Shown piece after piece: positions 1 through 9,404 of a stretch of 64,000 nt of DNA. Position 1 is the stretch's first letter. Each line of letters opens with the position of its first letter. The position numbers were made by a program, and so were the translations under genes. The notes beneath the pieces were generated by a model that saw nothing but the letters and a program-made list of their open reading frames with translations, was not told the origin of the DNA and did not search any database. Source of the DNA: Dolichospermum sp. UHCC 0259 (GTDB taxonomy: Bacteria; Cyanobacteriota; Cyanobacteriia; Cyanobacteriales; Nostocaceae); the NCBI RefSeq assembly GCF_009711935.1, contig NZ_VIKX01000187.1:117959-181958 (forward strand), in the 5' to 3' direction.

Positions 1-3000
1 CTAAGAATGCTAATAATCGCTGTTGACAAATGCGGGTATTGATACCACGACTTTCAAATAACTGGAGGACTTCACCAAAGGATAAAGAACGGTTGGGTAA
101 TAGTTTTAACAGTTCAGAAAACAGGAAATAATCTGTGTATTGTTGTTTGGGTATGTCTAAAACTTGGGGATGCAAAGGTAACATAGTTAAACCTAATGCG
201 ACGCGACTACAATTTGGAGCGCCATTTTCACCCAAATATAGGTCTTGAATAATTTTGGCATTAGGCAGTTTTTGTCGTAACCAACGGTTAATTGTGCCAA
301 CGGAAGCTACACCACCGCTGAGGACGGCTTGATTGATGGCTTCGGTGGGAATACCACGCGCTACTAATAATTTGTTAAGTTCTCGATTGAGACGACGGAC
401 AAAGGGAACAAAAACTTGGCTTTCTAGGTCTCGGCGCTGCAATACCCAACGTTGGTCGGCAAATTCTAGGGTAAAGGTTTCTTGGTGCTGTAAAATCAGT
501 TTCAAGGCTAAGGCTGCGTCTAATAAAGCTTGTCCCAGGACGGAGCTTTCTAGGCGTTGTTGGAGACGAATTCGCGCTTCTGTGTCTGGTTCACCGACTT
601 TGGGTAATGATAAGGCTTCTAAACCCAAGTTAGAAAATTGCATTTGGTCTAAACCTGGAATTGAGGGTTGCCAATGCCAAGGATTTGTGTTGGCTGGTTC
701 ATGATGAGATTGTCCAGGTTGACGGGGTTGGCGGGATTTTGGTGGTAGTAGTAATTGACAAATAATGTCCTGTTCAATGCCTTTGCCAGAGTAGGCGAAG
801 TTGTGCAGCATGAAGTCTTTGTGTGTCAATTTTTCCAGATTGGCTGGTATATCTACTAGGGTCATTTCTACTTGAGTTGCGCCAATATTAATGGCTAAAG
901 TGTTACCTAATAGGGGATAATCGCTGGTTTTTAAAGGGCGTAAACCTTGATTTTCGTTAATTTGGATAGATTGACCATTAGCACTGTCTAATTCTGGCAG
1001 CAAACTGGCGATCGCTTCCTCGACAAATAAGATTTGTTGGGGATGAGAAACAAGTTCACTGGTGACAATCGCTTCTCGCACATTAAAACGATATTGTTCA
1101 TTCCCACTGGAAGGACAACTACAAATAACACCCGCGATATTCTTAATTATTCTCGAAAAAGTCGGTGTACTGATGCCCACAGCATTAGCAATTAAAGCCG
1201 GTGTGGTACTGGTTTGACTAGACCTGAGAGTTGATAATAACTTAGAGAGCGATCGCACTACCCAAATTAACGGCCCTGCGGAAAACTCATTCAATTGCAA
1301 CATCGGTTCCCATTTCTGTCGTTCTTGCTGATAGGGAACTGCTATTTGCAAATAAGGCTTTAACTGTGCTGAATAAAGATGCGGGGAAAAATCCGATTCT
1401 CCACTTTTACCCTGATGAGAACCGGAATTAGTAGGTAAATAAACTTCTGCTGGTAAACGGAATGATTGCTGAAAGTTAGAACCATCAACTTGACTTTCGG
1501 CTGACCAATAAATTGGATAAACTACCAATTGAGAACGATTTAATAAAGCCGCAGAAATTCCCGTCGTCCCAATATCAATTCCTAAATACCAAGTTGCATC
1601 CAAAGTATCACTAGGGATAGCATCATTCTCTTCTTCATTGTGAATTGATGTTTGATTATTAGTAATGGGAGATTGCTCTTCAGTGAGTGAAGATTGGGCA
1701 ACATCTTCTGGTTCAACATCTACATCTGTCTGAGTTGTTAAACTTAAATCTACTTCCTGATCAGAAACTATATTTACACTATCAACTTGACTAGTAGAAT
1801 CTAACTTAGTTACAGATTCTTCAGCATAATTTAATGGTTGATCAAAATTAGCTAAATCTTGATCTAATTGTTGCAACTGCTGGGCATCTAAAATAATTTC
1901 TGGTATTTCCGAAACATCATTATCTAATACAGACAGCAAATTTTCCTCAGCAGAAGCAGCAACAAAGTTATCCAATACTAATTGCTGATTTTCTGATTCT
2001 GTTTCTGTTTCTGAATTATCTAATTGATTGATAACTTCTGAAGGTACTTTTTCATTACCAGTATCCACCAACAAATCAGTTAAAACTGTGATTGTATCAA
2101 CAGGATTGGGTTCTCTTGGAATTTGCTCTACTACTTCTTTTTCTTCTGTTAAAAATGGGGCTTTAACTTCTGTAGGAGGAGGAGAAATTACTGTTTGCGG
2201 CTCGTATTTTTCCTCATCTTCTTTTTCTTCTGGTAAAAATGGGACTTTAACTTCTGTAGGAGGAGGAGAAATTATTGTTTGCGGCTCGTAGTTTTTATTA
2301 TCGTCTTCTGGTTCTGCTAACACAGCACTGTCAGCAATACTAGAAACTGTTGAACTGTTAATTTCCAGCGCGGATAAATCATTACTGACATCTTCAGAAG
2401 CAATGGCTAAACTTTCATATTTCCTAAATGTCAGATCAGGAGAAAATGAGAAATTTAACGATGAAGAAATTTCAGTATTAAAGAAACTTGCATAAAGTTC
2501 ATCTACTTCATCAGTATTGGTTAACTGTAAATCTTTAGCCGATTGTGATTGATCATGTAATAACTCTGTATCTAGATTAATTGGTAATATTTCCGCTTCA
2601 GGATTTTCTATAGATATCTCTTCTGAAGTTTTTGATTCTTCAATAACCGAAGATTCAGCTAATAATGGTGATGTTGCAACAAGATTTTCTATGGATATAT
2701 CTTCTGAAGTTTTTGATTCTTCAACAACCGAAGATTCAGCTAATGATGGTGATGCCGATACTATTTGAGGATTTACAGGAGAAATAGAAGACTCATTAAT
2801 TAAAACTTGCTGTTGTAAATATTGAGTCAAATTATTGAGGAAATTTGCCATCAATTGTTCACCCTGTATCCCCTGATCGTGCATTTTGGCTAATGCCTGA
2901 GATAAAGAATGATAATAGGCGTTAATATTACGTTCTAGGGCTTCAAAAACAGTATTAACAGTTCCATCTAAAGACAGTAAACGTTGATCTAAATTCCGCG

Positions 3001-3646
3001 CTAAATTTGCTAACTGTTCTACTCGTTCTGCTGATTCTAAAATAGGTTGAATACCAGAAGTAATTGCGTCTAGATTTTGCACATTAGAGTTAATTATTAA
3101 CCCAGAATTTGATTGTAAATATGGTACTAGACGACCCATAAGGACTTCTAAAAAATCCGAAATCATCTCCTCTTGGTTAGCTAACTGTTGGCTTAATGAA
3201 GAGTTTTGTAGTCGCTTTTGCTCTAGTTGTCTAATTTCCTGAATCAAATCTGCTCTTTCTGCCAATAGCCTAGATAATTCCGCTTGTAAAGGTTGAAGCA
3301 AAACTGTTATCTCTTGTTTGGCTTGTGCTGTTTCACTACTAATTGTCTCTGGTTGATGCTCAGAAGACTCTAAAATAGATGGGATATTACTCTGTCGGTT
3401 AAATTGTGTCAACAGAGATGAAAATGCTGAAGTGGGAGACGGTTGAGTAGTTTCCGGTAGGACATCATTATTCTTTAATACTTCATCCTCCTCCAATTGC
3501 ACTAAAAAGCTCCGTACTCTTTGTAAAACCTCTTTTTCCTGTTGTCCTTGGTTAGAAAGGAACTTAGAAAGACCTTTAGCACTATGAGACAGTAAGTGAT
3601 CAATATCTGCAATTAGTTGGTGAATTTCTTCAGTATGGTAAGTCAC
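1..3646 (-). CDS. Large Hsp70/actin-fold (ASKHA) protein, C-terminus cut by window edge
   Basis: The minus strand is open from a GTG at 3646 to the window edge, about 1,215 codons, so the C-terminus is missing. The start is supported by AAGG about 9 nt upstream and an in-frame TAA at 3655-3653. The order is: helical, Gln/Glu-rich N-terminal part with likely coiled coils (about 1-260); a long acidic, low-complexity linker (about 260-680) with two internal duplications; then an ATPase-like domain. That domain shows LGIDIGTTGISAALL (about 685, phosphate-1), LAINIGATQVEMTL (about 907, phosphate-2) and LSGGVASVGTIN (about 1108, adenosine motif), the pattern of the Hsp70/actin/sugar-kinase superfamily. 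No partner or substrate is evident. It may be a chaperone-like or scaffold ATPase; this is inference. It is divergent from the Crp-type gene. Confidence 0.8.
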   Translation of the reverse strand, partial: MTYHTEEIHQLIADIDHLLSHSAKGLSKFLSNQGQQEKEVLQRVRSFLVQLEEDEVLKNNDVLPETTQPSPTSAFSSLLTQFNRQSNIPSILESSEHQPETISSETAQAKQEITVLLQPLQAELSRLLAERADLIQEIRQLEQKRLQNSSLSQQLANQEEMISDFLEVLMGRLVPYLQSNSGLIINSNVQNLDAITSGIQPILESAERVEQLANLARNLDQRLLSLDGTVNTVFEALERNINAYYHSLSQALAKMHDQGIQGEQLMANFLNNLTQYLQQQVLINESSISPVNPQIVSASPSLAESSVVEESKTSEDISIENLVATSPLLAESSVIEESKTSEEISIENPEAEILPINLDTELLHDQSQSAKDLQLTNTDEVDELYASFFNTEISSSLNFSFSPDLTFRKYESLAIASEDVSNDLSALEINSSTVSSIADSAVLAEPEDDNKNYEPQTIISPPPTEVKVPFLPEEKEDEEKYEPQTVISPPPTEVKAPFLTEEKEVVEQIPREPNPVDTITVLTDLLVDTGNEKVPSEVINQLDNSETETESENQQLVLDNFVAASAEENLLSVLDNDVSEIPEIILDAQQLQQLDQDLANFDQPLNYAEESVTKLDSTSQVDSVNIVSDQEVDLSLTTQTDVDVEPEDVAQSSLTEEQSPITNNQTSIHNEEENDAIPSDTLDATWYLGIDIGTTGISAALLNRSQLVVYPIYWSAESQVDGSNFQQSFRLPAEVYLPTNSGSHQGKSGESDFSPHLYSAQLKPYLQIAVPYQQERQKWEPMLQLNEFSAGPLIWVVRSLSKLLSTLRSSQTSTTPALIANAVGISTPTFSRIIKNIAGVICSCPSSGNEQYRFNVREAIVTSELVSHPQQILFVEEAIASLLPELDSANGQSIQINENQGLRPLKTSDYPLLGNTLAINIGATQVEMTLVDIPANLEKLTHKDFMLHNFAYSGKGIEQDIICQLLLPPKSRQPRQPGQSHHEPANTNPWHWQPSIPGLDQMQFSNLGLEALSLPKVGEPDTEARIRLQQRLESSVLGQALLDAALALKLILQHQETFTLEFADQRWVLQRRDLESQVFVPFVRRLNRELNKLLVARGIPTEAINQAVLSGGVASVGTINRWLRQKLPNAKIIQDLYLGENGAPNCSRVALGLTMLPLHPQVLDIPKQQYTDYFLFSELLKLLPNRSLSFGEVLQLFESRGINTRICQQRLLAFL

Positions 3647-4144
3647 GTTAAATTACCTTAGTTAAAAATGTACGTTGATTTGTAAGGGACTGACAATTAC
3701 AGAAGTTTCCAGGATTAAAATTTGTCACTGACACTTCTAGGGCTAATTATGTTAAGTAGTTGTGCAAAATAAATTATAGAGAACAGGGCGCAGGAAAGGA
3801 ATAAAATGGCGAAGGTATTGATACGATTAAGGTTTAGCGAGTTTTTCAGCGGATAATGCCGTTAACGAGATTGCGTGATGTTAGTCATGCACTCTCGTTG
3901 AGGATACACGAAAATCAAATAATACTTCTATATTAGTCAATATTGTCAATCGGTATTTACCACAACAGTGACAGCAATCCCAGAAAAAAGGTTATATTAG
4001 GAATCTATTTTTACTTTTTTATATAACATAGTTGGTCTGATCTGAGACAATCTCTGTTAAAGGTGGTTTTACTTTGATGGTCTAGGTTTAGAATAACGAT
4101 CTTAGTGTTGTGATGATAGCAACTTTAATAATCAAGATGCCCTG
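3647..4144. other. Intergenic region between divergent genes
   Basis: About 500 bases with no convincing ORF or RNA gene. It must hold the promoters of the divergent Hsp70-like gene and the Crp-type regulator. I could not identify a credible -35/-10 pair, a GTA-N8-TAC NtcA site or a TGTGA-N6-TCACA Crp site by eye. Confidence 0.5.
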
Positions 4145-4843
4145 ATGGAAGAACGATATAATACAAACAACACATCCCATACATGGATGACTACAGCCCC
4201 ATTTTTTCAAGGTTTGCCAGAAATGGGTGTAGAAAAGGCTCTAATTCATCTTGTTACTCGTACTCATCCAGCTAACCAAGTAATTTTACTGGAGAATGAC
4301 TGGGGCGGTTCTGTATACTTCATTATGGATGGATGGGTAAAAATCCGTACATATAATTTAGATGGGAAAGAGGTAACGCTAAATATTATTGGTAGAGGGG
4401 AATTATTTGGGGAAATGGCAGCACTAGATGAAGTCCCCCGTTCTACTGATGTTATTACTCTGGCAGCGACGACGATTGCGAGTATACCTGCTCAAGATTT
4501 TGTGAATTTGCTGCAAACAGAACCTTTAGCGGGCATGAGATTGGCTCAATTAATGGCTAGAAGGTTGCGACAGGTGAACAGAAGATTACGTCTTCGGGAG
4601 TCGGATAGTCAGTCACGGGTGGCTGATACGTTGCTATTTTTGGCAGAGGGACAAGGAAAACAAGAGAATGCTGGCACGGAAATTCCTAATTTACCGCACC
4701 GGGAGTTAAGTAGTTTAAGTGGGTTGGCACGGGAAACTGTGACAAGAGTGCTGACAAAGCTAGAAAAAAAGGGTTTGATTGTGAGGGATCAAGATAGAAT
4801 TCATATTCCAGATTGGTCAGCTTTGGAAAAAACTATAGTTTAA
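4145..4843 (+). CDS. Crp/Fnr-family transcription regulator
   Basis: A 232-aa protein of normal length for the family. An N-terminal cyclic-nucleotide-binding beta barrel (about 20-140) carries LFGEMAALDEVPRST, close to the cAMP phosphate-binding cassette of Crp (FGE...PRS/A). A linking helix follows, then a C-terminal winged helix-turn-helix with LSSLSGLARETVTRVLTKLEKKGLI (about 190-213), the typical Crp DNA-recognition region. It probably senses a small molecule, possibly cAMP, and binds DNA as a dimer. There is no Fnr-type N-terminal cysteine cluster. NtcA is unlikely because the recognition helix and effector pocket differ. It is followed closely by a DUF2232 gene, so the two may be cotranscribed. 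Its target genes cannot be inferred from here. Confidence 0.88.
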   Translation: MEERYNTNNTSHTWMTTAPFFQGLPEMGVEKALIHLVTRTHPANQVILLENDWGGSVYFIMDGWVKIRTYNLDGKEVTLNIIGRGELFGEMAALDEVPRSTDVITLAATTIASIPAQDFVNLLQTEPLAGMRLAQLMARRLRQVNRRLRLRESDSQSRVADTLLFLAEGQGKQENAGTEIPNLPHRELSSLSGLARETVTRVLTKLEKKGLIVRDQDRIHIPDWSALEKTIV

Positions 4844-4857
4844 TTTAGTTGTTTGGC

Positions 4858-5568
4858 ATGAGTATCGTTGATTCCCTACCAGAAGAACCAGAGCAAGATT
4901 CATCTCCTGAATCTCTTTCCCAACCACAATTACAGTACCAACCTCTGAAGGTTGAAAGTACCTTAAGGATGGTGGAAACGGCTTTTTTAGCCAGTACGGC
5001 GAGTTTAATTTGGTTTATTAATTTTTATTTCCCTTTGGGTCCACTACTGCGGGTGTTTTTTCCTATTCCTATTGCTTTGGTTTATTTACGTTGGGGTAAA
5101 CGGGCAGCTTGGATGGCAGCGGTAACTTCTGGGTTGTTGTTGTCTGTGTTGATGGGCCCGGTGCGGAGTTTATTATTTGTCATCCCCTTTGCCTTAATGG
5201 GTGTGCTGTTAGGGGCGAGTTGGTATCGTCGTGTATCGTGGATTGTTTCGATTACTTTAGGGACGCTGTTGGGGACGCTGGGGGTGTTTTTTCGCCTGTG
5301 GTTTTTGTCGGTGCTATCGGGGGAAGATTTGTGGGTTTATGTGATTAATCAGGTGACGGAAATTATTGAATGGATTTTTTTAAAGTTGGAATTGTTAATG
5401 ACTCCCAATTTATTATTAATTCAATTAGGAGCGATCGCTCTGATTCTGCTCAATAATTTTATTTACTTGTTTATAGTTCATCTTACAGCTTGGTTACTTT
5501 TAGACCGTTTAGGCAATCCTATCTCCCGTCCACCTCATTGGGTGCAGGTGTTGATGGATTATGAATGA
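4858..5568 (+). CDS. DUF2232 multi-pass membrane protein
   Basis: About 236 aa from ATG 4858. A TTG at 4849 would add three residues, and neither start has a clear ribosome site. A soluble acidic Pro/Gln-rich N-terminus (about 40 aa) is followed by six or so hydrophobic segments, for example around SLIWFINFYFPLGPLL and ALILLNNFIYLFIV. The pattern fits the DUF2232 family of bacterial membrane proteins, related to small-molecule transport components; the cyanobacterial members have no assigned function. It starts only 14 nt after the Crp-type regulator stop, so the two form a probable operon. A HIP1 octamer lies inside the coding sequence near 5430. Confidence 0.75.
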   Translation: MSIVDSLPEEPEQDSSPESLSQPQLQYQPLKVESTLRMVETAFLASTASLIWFINFYFPLGPLLRVFFPIPIALVYLRWGKRAAWMAAVTSGLLLSVLMGPVRSLLFVIPFALMGVLLGASWYRRVSWIVSITLGTLLGTLGVFFRLWFLSVLSGEDLWVYVINQVTEIIEWIFLKLELLMTPNLLLIQLGAIALILLNNFIYLFIVHLTAWLLLDRLGNPISRPPHWVQVLMDYE

Positions 5569-5712
5569 GGAGTCAGGAGTCAGGAGTCAGGAGGAAGAAA
5601 GAAGAAAGAAGAAAGAAGAAAGAAGAAAAGTTTTCACCAATGACCAATTACCAATGACCAATTACCAATGACCAATTACCAATTACCACTGACCACTGAC
5701 TACTGACTAATT
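5569..5712. repeat. Composite short tandem repeat (STRR) block
   Basis: Three repeat types follow one another: GGAGTCA heptamers, then GAAGAAA heptamers, then AATGACC/AATTACC heptamers after the joint AGTTTTCACC. The same order recurs at 9098-9290, and the first half again at 20338-20390. Such heptanucleotide arrays are known from heterocystous cyanobacteria. No coding role is evident. Confidence 0.9.
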
Positions 5713-5721
5713 ACCTGCTAT

Positions 5722-6825
5722 ATGATTAATATTTATACCCAAGTTCCCCAGGGTGAAGCATGGCTTAATCGTTATCGGGGTAAATTACCGATATTTGCCT
5801 GTGTTTTAGGATTTACAGAAACCGGTTTGATTCCGGGGATTTCTGCCGCTGGGTTGACTCCAGATGATCGCCGATATACGGCTTGTGCTGATGCGGAATT
5901 TCTCTATTACGGTGCTGAATATCAACCCAAGTACCCTCTACCACCTTTGACATCGGGGGCTTCTCCTGTGCTGATTTCGCGGGCGGTGGTGGCTAATTTA
6001 AATATCCCTGTGTACTTGTTTAATGCGGGATTACTACATATTCCACCTGTGCCATTAATTGATTTGGGTGGTGCGCCAGCGAAGTGTTTAAGTGGTGGTG
6101 CGGCGATGAATGTAGATACTGTTAAACATTTATTAGCTGAAGGATTACGTTGTGGTGATCAATTAAGTTCTCAGTTAAATTCTGATGGGTATTTAATTCT
6201 GAGTGAGTGCGTGGTCGGTGGCACAACAACGGCTTTGGCAATTTTAACTGGTTTGGGGATTGATGCTGCTGGTAAAGTTAATAGTAGCCATCCTGTGTGT
6301 AATCACGGACAAAAATGGGATTTGGTGCAGACTGGGTTAAAAAAAATGCCCCCGTCAGTTGATCCTTTAGAACTGGTGGCGGCGGTAGGTGATCCTATGC
6401 AGGTGGTAGTAGCAGGAATGGCGATCGCTGCGAGTCGAAGTTGTGGGGTACTATTAGGTGGAGGGACGCAAATGTTAGCAGTTTATGCTTTAATTCAAGC
6501 GATCGCTCACAAATATAACCTATCTTGGCAACCCGCAGAAATTGTCATTGGTACAACCCGGTGGGTAGCAGAAGATGCCACCGGCGCAACAATTGACTTA
6601 GCCCAAAATTTAAACAAAAATAGCATTCCCCCATTGTTAGCCACACAATTGAGTTTTGCTAATTCCCGATATCCCCAATTTCAAGCTTATGAACGGGGTT
6701 TTGTTAAAGAAGGTATTGGTGCGGGAGCGGCTTGTATTGCTGCTGCTTTAAGTGGAAATTGGCAACAACATCAACTATTAGCAGCCATTGAAGCCCAATT
6801 TGAGCAATTTAGCACCTATCAATAA
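5722..6825 (+). CDS. cobT: CobT-like nicotinate-nucleotide phosphoribosyltransferase
   Basis: A 367-aa soluble protein with Gly-rich loops such as LSECVVGGTTTALAILTGLG (about 155-175) and GVLLGGGTQMLAVYALIQAI (about 240-260). These match the NaMN:dimethylbenzimidazole phosphoribosyltransferase fold, in particular the archaeal/cyanobacterial-type family (TIGR00303). The expected role is activation of the lower ligand base during assembly of a cobamide (pseudocobalamin in most cyanobacteria). The start ATG 5722 lies just after an STRR block. It is convergent with, and overlaps by 7 nt, the next minus-strand gene. No other cobalamin genes are nearby, so the exact substrate is inferred from family only. 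Confidence 0.82.
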   Translation: MINIYTQVPQGEAWLNRYRGKLPIFACVLGFTETGLIPGISAAGLTPDDRRYTACADAEFLYYGAEYQPKYPLPPLTSGASPVLISRAVVANLNIPVYLFNAGLLHIPPVPLIDLGGAPAKCLSGGAAMNVDTVKHLLAEGLRCGDQLSSQLNSDGYLILSECVVGGTTTALAILTGLGIDAAGKVNSSHPVCNHGQKWDLVQTGLKKMPPSVDPLELVAAVGDPMQVVVAGMAIAASRSCGVLLGGGTQMLAVYALIQAIAHKYNLSWQPAEIVIGTTRWVAEDATGATIDLAQNLNKNSIPPLLATQLSFANSRYPQFQAYERGFVKEGIGAGAACIAAALSGNWQQHQLLAAIEAQFEQFSTYQ

Positions 6826-7166
6826 ACCCTCTGTCTGAGTAACTGCTCTTCTAAGGCAGCAATTCGATGATATGCGGCGGTCAACTGCGTTGTTAGGCGT
6901 TGAATTTGAATTTCTGGTGTTATGTGTTTATCTGTAGTCTGATAAATCATTTCAGGAACACTATCGAGCAAAACATCCTTATGCTTCAATTCTTTTAAAT
7001 CATGTACTGACGGCTTTTTTTCCAAATAATGCTCTATAGCTGGTAATTGCCCTAAAGATGAATCTGACAAAGCTTGAGATAGCCTCATATCAAGCCTTTC
7101 AATCACTTCATAGATGGCGCTAACCTTCTGACTTAACGTGAGAATTTGTTTTTCTAATGATTCCAT
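6819..7166 (-). CDS. Small coiled-coil protein of unknown function
   Basis: A 115-aa protein. Heptad-like patterns at both ends (LEKQILTLSQKVSAIYEVIERL at the N-terminus, QRLTTQLTAAYHRIAALEEQ near the C-terminus) suggest two coiled-coil helices separated by a charged loop with KKPSVHDLKELKHKD. There is no signal peptide or membrane segment. Its 3' end overlaps the 3' end of the CobT-like gene by 7 nt in convergent orientation. I do not recognise the family. The coherent coiled-coil pattern supports a real gene rather than a shadow. Confidence 0.6.
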   Translation of the reverse strand: MESLEKQILTLSQKVSAIYEVIERLDMRLSQALSDSSLGQLPAIEHYLEKKPSVHDLKELKHKDVLLDSVPEMIYQTTDKHITPEIQIQRLTTQLTAAYHRIAALEEQLLRQRVY

Positions 7167-7351
7167 TTAATACCTGCACCAAAAAAATATTTTCTCCATG
7201 TTATTCACTTTACTGACAATCCTAGCTATACTTATGGATCATTTAACCTTTCATGGCTTTTTTATTGATGGAATGCTGGAATTTTTATAGAAATCAAGCA
7301 TATTAATTAGCTAAACTGATAATTATCAACTGTGCTTATACATATAAAACT

Positions 7352-8482
7352 ATGGACAGACGATCTTTTCTATTAGGTACAAGTATTCTAGCACTTTCTC
7401 AGGCGATCGCCGGCTGCGGCACAAACCAGCAACCACTCTTAAACATCCAATTATTAAAAAATTCTATCCCCGGTCAGGTAGTTAATCAGTTTCGGAAAAC
7501 TGTAACTCAAGGGGGAAAGTTAAAATTTACCCCCATTAATCAGCTTGAGGATTTGTTTAAATTATTACAAACGTGGCAAAAACCACCAACTAATAATCAG
7601 CAAGAATGGACTCGTTATTTACCATTCAATCAAAATCAAAAATCACCAACTGCCAATTTAATCACATTGGGAGATTATTGGTTACAAGCAGCAATTAATC
7701 AAAAATTAATTCAACCATTAGCAACAACAAATATCAAAAATTTAGTTAACCTCAATCAAAAATGGCAACAAATAATTAAACATGACCAAGAGGGCAAAAT
7801 TTGGGGCGTTCCTTATCGGTGGGGAAATACAGTAATTATTTATAATCAAGAAAAGTTTCAACAATTGGGTTGGACACCAACAGATTGGAGTGATTTATGG
7901 CGGAGTGAATTGCAAAATCGCATTTCTTTACTAAATCATCCTAGAGAAGTCATTGGTTTAGTGTTAAAGAAATTAGGAAAATCTTATAATACAGACAACA
8001 TCAATCAAATCCCTGCCTTAGAAACAGAATTGAAAGCATTAAATCAACAAGTCAAATTCTATGATTCTAAAAATTATCTAGAACCATTAATTATTGGAGA
8101 CACTTGGTTAGCAGTTGGTTGGTCTGATGACATTATCCCTATCATCAATCGTTATCCAAAATTTGCCGCAGTTGTCCCCAAATCAGGAACAGCAATTTGG
8201 GCTGATTTATGGGTAAGTCCCACAGGTGTTAATAATGATAGCTTAACATACCAATGGCTAGATTTTTGTTTACAACCCAATACATCTAAACAAATTGCCT
8301 TACTAACTAAAAGTAATTCTCCAATTGACAAAACCATTGCTGGTGGGGATATTCAGCAGCAATTACAGAACTTATTATTAACTGATTCAGAAACTTTTGC
8401 CAAAAGTGAATTTTTACGGCCTTTCCCTCCAGCAGTGATGAAAGAGTACGAAGATTTATTTATGAAGATCAAAAAATCCTAA
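7352..8482 (+). CDS. Extracellular solute-binding lipoprotein (PotD/Fe-binding-like)
   Basis: A 376-aa protein opening with a twin-arginine-like or Sec signal (MDRRSFLLGTSILAL) and a lipobox ending in IAGC, so Cys22 is the likely lipidated residue. The mature part has the layout of type-2 periplasmic binding proteins of the spermidine/putrescine or iron class: DLFKLLQTWQ, a GDYWLQAAI stretch, the hinge segment VPYRWGNTVIIYNQEKFQQLGW, and a late WADLWVSPTG. Cyanobacterial relatives are usually annotated as polyamine or generic ABC binding proteins. No permease or ATPase gene is adjacent, so the ligand and cognate transporter are unknown. Its 3' end overlaps the convergent gene by 4 nt. Confidence 0.75.
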   Translation: MDRRSFLLGTSILALSQAIAGCGTNQQPLLNIQLLKNSIPGQVVNQFRKTVTQGGKLKFTPINQLEDLFKLLQTWQKPPTNNQQEWTRYLPFNQNQKSPTANLITLGDYWLQAAINQKLIQPLATTNIKNLVNLNQKWQQIIKHDQEGKIWGVPYRWGNTVIIYNQEKFQQLGWTPTDWSDLWRSELQNRISLLNHPREVIGLVLKKLGKSYNTDNINQIPALETELKALNQQVKFYDSKNYLEPLIIGDTWLAVGWSDDIIPIINRYPKFAAVVPKSGTAIWADLWVSPTGVNNDSLTYQWLDFCLQPNTSKQIALLTKSNSPIDKTIAGGDIQQQLQNLLLTDSETFAKSEFLRPFPPAVMKEYEDLFMKIKKS

Positions 8483-9012
8483 TTTGACCAAGCAAAATTG
8501 AAACCGACTTTATTTTGATGATTCATCTGAAGCCGACAAGAAGCAGGACTTTGAGGAAAATTGCAGGTGTAAGTTGCTAAAGGTTCTTTTTGGTAGTTAA
8601 AAATTCGGATATTGTAACCAGATTTACTAGCTAAACTACCTAAACGATTCACAAAGACATATTTACCAAAATAGTCTAATAAGCCCCAAATTTGCTGATT
8701 AACAATTAAATCTGCGCGAGGTGCTTCTGTTTGCGAGGCTGGATAAACTATCCAATTATCTAAAAGTTGTTTTTCTGAGTTTTCCTTAGCCCACCATAAA
8801 CTAGGAACTGTTAATTTTTGAGGATCAATAGTTTTAGCTGTGATGATATTATCCTTTGGTTGAGTAAGTAGATCTAACTGTAAAGGTGCATTAGATGGGA
8901 GAAGAATAGTTTCTGCTTTTGATGGGAGAATGGGTAAAAGCGCAGCAGTAAAAAACCCCATTGCTAATAATAACAGTGGTTTTTTACGGATAAATAACTT
9001 ATTGTTAGTCAT
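8479..9012 (-). CDS. Hypothetical exported protein
   Basis: A 177-aa protein with a clear Sec signal peptide: basic N-terminus (NNKLFIRKK), hydrophobic core (PLLLLAMGFFTAALLPIL) and an SKA-like cleavage site near residue 33. The mature part is about 145 aa with two Cys (CNFPQSPASC, near 160-170) that could form a disulfide. I do not recognise the family. It is probably periplasmic or outer-membrane associated. It is convergent with the binding-protein gene, and its upstream region leads into a long STRR block. Confidence 0.65.
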   Translation of the reverse strand: MTNNKLFIRKKPLLLLAMGFFTAALLPILPSKAETILLPSNAPLQLDLLTQPKDNIITAKTIDPQKLTVPSLWWAKENSEKQLLDNWIVYPASQTEAPRADLIVNQQIWGLLDYFGKYVFVNRLGSLASKSGYNIRIFNYQKEPLATYTCNFPQSPASCRLQMNHQNKVGFNFAWSN

Positions 9013-9097
9013 AGCTTGGATGCTTTATATTTATTTCCCATAATGTTCATGCTTCACTTGAGAAAATCCTGATTGAAATATAAAAATTTTATTGAAG

Positions 9098-9290
<193 letters not shown>

Positions 9291-9404
9291 GCTGTAAAAT
9301 ATGTGAAAATTATCTTTTGTTCTCAACAACAGTGCTACGCTTGACGGTATTCGGGGCAATGGCACGATAAAATTCTATAACGATAAAATGTAATAAAGGT
9401 CTAA

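Noticed and set aside
333..704. 123-aa plus-strand ORF
   Set aside because: It is a shadow of the minus-strand Hsp70-like gene, whose frame is open through the region and shows clear ATPase motifs.
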